A stretch of DNA of 64,000 nt. Source: Aminicella lysinilytica. GTDB taxonomy: Bacteria; Bacillota; Clostridia; Peptostreptococcales; Anaerovoracaceae. A program made the translations under genes and the position numbers. The DNA lies in NCBI RefSeq assembly GCF_004362975.1, contig NZ_SNXO01000002.1, positions 1 through 64,000 of the forward strand. Direction: 5' to 3'. Position 1 is the stretch's first letter; each line of letters opens with the position of its first letter. Shown here piece by piece: positions 60,725 to 64,000 of the stretch. The notes beneath the pieces are model-generated. The model did not search any database and was not told where the DNA came from. It was given only the letters and a program-made list of their open reading frames with translations.

Positions 60725-62626
60725 ATGCTGATTAAAAAAAGGCTTACAGAAATGGTTATAGATCCATCTGAATTTCCATTTAAAAAAGGATTCAAAGTTG
60801 CAGGAAAAATTTTTGATGATGAGAAATGCGGTAAGATTTTAGCCATTGATATGTATGAAAAAGAAACATTATTATCAAGGACATTCATAGACCGAGAGAA
60901 TCGAAATTATATCACGCTTGCTCTTGAAGGAGACGAATATAACTGGTGTACCAGGGATCCATTCGCATTTGGCTCAGAATTCTATTACTCAACCAGATGC
61001 AACTATAATTACAATGATAAAACCGATGCAGCAATAAATGAATATCTGAATCTGAAAGATTATAATTCACCTGGGTATTGGTTGCCGGACTATCTCAGCA
61101 ATATCAGATACGACAGAAAAAATATTTACAGGGAAAATAAATGGAAAAGAACATGCAGACATTATGATTTGATAGGCAACATTCCTAAAGCTGTTACAAA
61201 GGCTATAGATGACCTACTTCCCGGAAATGGTATCATCACAGGCAAAACGAAAACTGCAAGAAGCAAAATACTTTGCATGAATTGCAGAGCAAGATTTACA
61301 GCCGAAAATGTTAGACACAAACAAACGATAGTATGCCCCAAGTGCGGAAAGTGGATCCTGCTGGCCAGTACCAGATTCGCAACGTGCGATAGCGTAAGCC
61401 ACAAACAAAGAGTGGTTTACTGCCAGAAATCGGAAGAAGGGCCGCTGATCATTGAAGGTAATGTTAAACGGTCAATAGAGCATACCAGAGGCTGGAGGTA
61501 CTACTATAAAATTAAGCTGAACTATTTTGAAGTAAGTAGCGATAACAAAACATATAAATACAAATACCTTCCGATGAATATGTCCTGGTGTGATTCCAGA
61601 TATAGGCCTAATGGCAACATGCTGGTTGTTAAAGACAATATGGAAGAAGTAAAAGAGCTGCAGCCACTCACAGAAATACTGAATCTTATAGATGGCAAAG
61701 AAGCCAACTTCTTTGGAATTATAGACTCTGCTCTACCTGACGTAGCGCTTAAACTTTTGAAACATGGCCTGTACAAATTAGCAAGTGAGACATTGTATTT
61801 TAATCAATATAATGGAGACACATTTGAAAGAGCATTTGGGATCAGCAATGAATACAAACAATCGTTTCGAAAATGGGATCCATCTTACAGGGAAATACAA
61901 ATCATGAAGCTTGCTGACTGCTGGGTAAACGATGAAATGTTTGAGAAAATAAGATTCATCTCAGATTCATATGAGCATTTCTACAGCGACAACATGGAAG
62001 GATTCAATCAAATGATGAATTATATGTCATTCACCAAGATGATAAATTACCTTGCCAGGCAAATAAAGGAAACAAAAAAAGAAAGCGGCCTGCTGATTGA
62101 CTATTATCTTGATTACAGGCTGGTAAAAGATAATCCTCCAAAATCCGGCCAAGAAAGAAAGAAATATATTTTACCTGGCAATATAGAGAATGCGCATAAC
62201 AAAGTTATGGCTGAAGCAAAAATAAGTAAGAACAGGCACCTTGAACGGCTGCTCAATGCAGTATATGAAAGATACCACAAAAAGTTCGAAAAAAGTTATG
62301 GAAAATACTTGATCATAATGCCTAGGAGCATAAGAGATTTTGCAAAAGAAGGAACTACGCTGAACCATTGTGTATACAGCAATGGGCATTATACGGAATA
62401 CCATAGCCGGCGCAAAGAACTGACCATGTTTATAAGGAAATCTGAGGAACCTGACAAACCGTATTTTACATTCACCCTCAATGATGATTGGTCATACAGA
62501 GAATGTTACGGAAAAGAGCATGCAGTACCTACTAAAGAAATAAGAAGCCTGATTAAGCGGTTCATCAATGAAACAATCAAAGATGGATATAATATACCAA
62601 AAATAAAGGATAAGAATGCAGCATAA
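60725..62626 (+). CDS. PcfJ-like protein
   Basis: 633 residues. The C-terminal third (about 500-600) shows the PcfJ pattern YLIIMPRSIRDFAKEG...LNHCV with IRKSEEPDKPYFTF. In the middle, CMNC and CPKC (about 180-205) form a zinc ribbon. PcfJ was first named from the conjugative plasmid pCF10, and relatives occur in integrative elements and phages, with no assigned function. GGAGG precedes ATG 60725. AT content is higher than in the host genes to the left. Confidence 0.8.
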   Translation: MLIKKRLTEMVIDPSEFPFKKGFKVAGKIFDDEKCGKILAIDMYEKETLLSRTFIDRENRNYITLALEGDEYNWCTRDPFAFGSEFYYSTRCNYNYNDKTDAAINEYLNLKDYNSPGYWLPDYLSNIRYDRKNIYRENKWKRTCRHYDLIGNIPKAVTKAIDDLLPGNGIITGKTKTARSKILCMNCRARFTAENVRHKQTIVCPKCGKWILLASTRFATCDSVSHKQRVVYCQKSEEGPLIIEGNVKRSIEHTRGWRYYYKIKLNYFEVSSDNKTYKYKYLPMNMSWCDSRYRPNGNMLVVKDNMEEVKELQPLTEILNLIDGKEANFFGIIDSALPDVALKLLKHGLYKLASETLYFNQYNGDTFERAFGISNEYKQSFRKWDPSYREIQIMKLADCWVNDEMFEKIRFISDSYEHFYSDNMEGFNQMMNYMSFTKMINYLARQIKETKKESGLLIDYYLDYRLVKDNPPKSGQERKKYILPGNIENAHNKVMAEAKISKNRHLERLLNAVYERYHKKFEKSYGKYLIIMPRSIRDFAKEGTTLNHCVYSNGHYTEYHSRRKELTMFIRKSEEPDKPYFTFTLNDDWSYRECYGKEHAVPTKEIRSLIKRFINETIKDGYNIPKIKDKNAA

Positions 62627-62642
62627 AGCAGAAAGGAAAGTT

Positions 62643-63563
62643 ATGGAAGACAATAAAGCGATAGACGTAGAATACACGCCTGTAAAAGAAAGCACTAATG
62701 AAGAGCTGGCTGCTCAGGCCAATGCTCTTTACGAGTCCATGAACAAAATCGGATACATGGGCCTGCAAATGGCATCAGAAGCTGGTGCAAAACTAAAGGT
62801 AGTCAAGAACAGACTTGAACATGGCCAGTGGGAAGACTGGTGCACCAAGAATCTCACATTTGGACTGAGAAAAGCAAACAGAATGATGAAACTTAGCGAA
62901 AAAACTATTGATGAAAACAGTTTCTTTTCAAATCCGTCAACGTTGACGGATATTGGAATTTCAAAGGTATGGATGCTTTTATCTGCTCCTGAAGAAGCAG
63001 CAGAAGAAGTGGCCGCAAACCCAAATGCGCCAGATATGACAACAAAGGAATTCAGAGCAGAACTTGATAGAGTAAAAACAGAAAATGAGAGACTGGAAAC
63101 AGAAAACCTGGAGATAGCCCATCTGAAAGCAGAACTTGATAAACTGAAAAGCAAGCCTGATAAATCCGAAAAACTGAATGAAGAAATACAGAACATGAAG
63201 GATGAACTAAAAAAGGCAAAGCAGGACCTTATGGATAAAGACGATTCAGACAAAGAAAAATGGATGGAAGCAGGCAGATCTGAAGCAGAAAAGAATGCTG
63301 ATGATAGTTCAAAAGAAATGCTTGAATCATTGAAAGAATCGAAACTTGAAATACAGAGATTGCAGAAAGTGATAGACGCATCCGGAAACGAAGAACTTGT
63401 AACTCTGAAAATCAAAGCAGCTCAGCTTCAGGAAGACTTTAAAGCATGCATTGATTCCTTGGAACAGATTAAATCTGTAGATCCTGAAACAGGAGCAAAA
63501 ATGGATAAGTTTATAAAGGCGATACTCGATAGCATGAGCAAGGCCATAAGAAAGGACGAATAA
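62643..63563 (+). CDS. DUF3102-family phage protein with coiled coil
   Basis: 306 residues. The N-terminal 140 residues fit DUF3102 (MASEAGAKLKVVKNRLEHGQWEDW... FGLRKANRMMKLSE), a domain common in phage early regions. A long charged coiled coil (about 140-280) follows. ATG 62643 has AAGGAAAG upstream. The function is not known. It begins after the PcfJ-like gene and its stop overlaps the next start by one base. Confidence 0.78.
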   Translation: MEDNKAIDVEYTPVKESTNEELAAQANALYESMNKIGYMGLQMASEAGAKLKVVKNRLEHGQWEDWCTKNLTFGLRKANRMMKLSEKTIDENSFFSNPSTLTDIGISKVWMLLSAPEEAAEEVAANPNAPDMTTKEFRAELDRVKTENERLETENLEIAHLKAELDKLKSKPDKSEKLNEEIQNMKDELKKAKQDLMDKDDSDKEKWMEAGRSEAEKNADDSSKEMLESLKESKLEIQRLQKVIDASGNEELVTLKIKAAQLQEDFKACIDSLEQIKSVDPETGAKMDKFIKAILDSMSKAIRKDE

Positions 63564-63769
63564 TGAAAAGCGTATGGAAAGTATCATCCAACTATGTTGG
63601 AGGAACAGTAAACTATGAAGTCATAAGGCTAATGAATAAAGACGCTACTGATCATGGCGGTAACAGAGAAATTCATGGTGTCTATGACAGCTATAAAGAA
63701 GCATACAAAACTGCAGAGTTCCTGAACTCCAAGGAGGCCGGCAATGATATACAGAAGCAAGGCCGTTAG
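63563..63769 (+). CDS. Small phage protein, unknown
   Basis: 68 residues, no family recognised (MKSVWKVSSNYVGG...). Start overlaps the DUF3102 stop (TAATG), so it is coupled. It overlaps the next gene by 26 bases. Confidence 0.6.
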   Translation: MKSVWKVSSNYVGGTVNYEVIRLMNKDATDHGGNREIHGVYDSYKEAYKTAEFLNSKEAGNDIQKQGR

Positions 63770-64000
63770 CGGCCTGGTATATAAGATACAGAACGAATAC
63801 CTCACAGTAGATTATGATGGAGAATCCAAAGACCACCCATTGAGCCAGTTTGGAAGTCTGATCATAACCGTATTAGATGAGAAGATGGCCCAGGAGCTTG
63901 CCGGTCTGTATGCGGTCTACTGGTACATGATTGCCAAGAAAGAAAGAAAACTAACTCTGGCAGACAAATCAGAGATAGCAAAAATATTAGGAATAACTTA
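63744..64000 (+). CDS. Phage protein, cut by window end
   Basis: Open from ATG 63744 (AAGGAGG at 63731) to the window edge with no stop, at least 85 residues (MIYRSKAVSGLVYK...). No family recognised; its 3' end is outside. Confidence 0.6.
   Translation, partial: MIYRSKAVSGLVYKIQNEYLTVDYDGESKDHPLSQFGSLIITVLDEKMAQELAGLYAVYWYMIAKKERKLTLADKSEIAKILGIT

Larger units (their letters stand above)
54995..64000. mobile_element. Prophage or related integrative element, left (early) part
   Basis: Directly after tRNA-fMet come a tyrosine integrase (reading toward the tRNA), a lysogeny module with divergent repressor and Cro-like genes, an excisionase-like protein and a dense plus-strand run of small overlapping genes, ending in PcfJ-like and DUF3102 proteins. 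This order is that of the left arm of temperate phages of Firmicutes. No structural, packaging or replication gene is in view and the right end is outside the window, so a phage-like integrative element cannot be excluded. The exact left border is not fixed, since the att repeat cannot be compared. Confidence 0.85.

Noticed and set aside
62729-63415. Minus-strand Ser/Phe-rich open frame opposite the DUF3102 gene
   Set aside because: Its Ser/Phe-rich composition is that expected from the complement of a Glu/Lys-rich coiled coil.

Overview
The window looks like a low-to-mid GC Firmicute chromosome, most likely an anaerobic Clostridia. The signs are strong AGGAGG ribosome binding sites, ferredoxin- and flavin-based redox genes, an acetylase-type dap operon, a BceRS-BceAB module, and a dcw cluster in the order mraZ-rsmH-ftsL-PBP-murF-mraY-murD-ftsW-murG-ftsQ-ftsZ followed by pheST-zapA-mutS2. 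A placement near Anaerovoracaceae is only a guess. No taxonomic marker was searched.

Layout. 1-94 is the 3' end (domains V and VI) of a group II intron whose body lies outside the window. 113-4761 holds ferritin, two iron-sulfur/flavin redox proteins and a pair of PH-domain membrane proteins. 4766-7350 is a minus-strand dapA-dapB-dapH operon behind a promoter and a lysine riboswitch that carries its own terminator. 7383-14060 is mixed metabolism: a PLP aminotransferase, a frameshifted steroid-dehydrogenase-like SDR with an NTF2-like partner, a dimethylargininase-type hydrolase divergent from a GntR regulator, an ArsB/NhaD-type transporter, an unknown protein and a DUF212 protein. 14129-21461 holds a two-gene osmoprotectant ABC transporter (with permease and binding protein fused) abutting BceRS and BceAB. 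21514-25349 holds an acyl-ACP thioesterase and a csoR-copA copper operon in which a CopZ-like domain with its own ribosome binding site is fused in frame to CopA. 25422-29239 holds a penicillin-binding carboxypeptidase, a GIY-YIG/DUF6125 fusion and a 5'-nucleotidase-like membrane protein that has lost its metal ligands. 29373-50207 is the division and wall cluster, then an RNA methyltransferase, pheST, zapA, mutS2 and argS. 50232-54592 holds two radical SAM genes, a TPR protein and an AEC transporter. 54639-54994 is a tRNA-Asn/Leu/fMet cluster.

From about 54995 to the window end lies the left, early part of a prophage or related integrative element inserted beside tRNA-fMet. It has an integrase, a stand-alone restriction-type nuclease, a repressor/Cro switch with divergent promoters and an operator, an excisionase-like protein, a run of small Cys-rich or zinc-ribbon ORFs, a PcfJ-family protein and a DUF3102 protein. 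Its other end is not in the window.

The most interesting signals are (1) a predicted 57-nt antisense small RNA in the element, with its own extended -10 promoter and intrinsic terminator (60325-60416); (2) a built-in internal start able to make free CopZ from within copA; (3) the metal-site-less nucleotidase paired with a GIY-YIG/DUF6125 fusion; (4) the solitary nuclease gene in the lysogeny module; and (5) several regulatory sites readable to the base: lysine riboswitch, CsoR operator, MraZ box, and a GntR-type palindrome.
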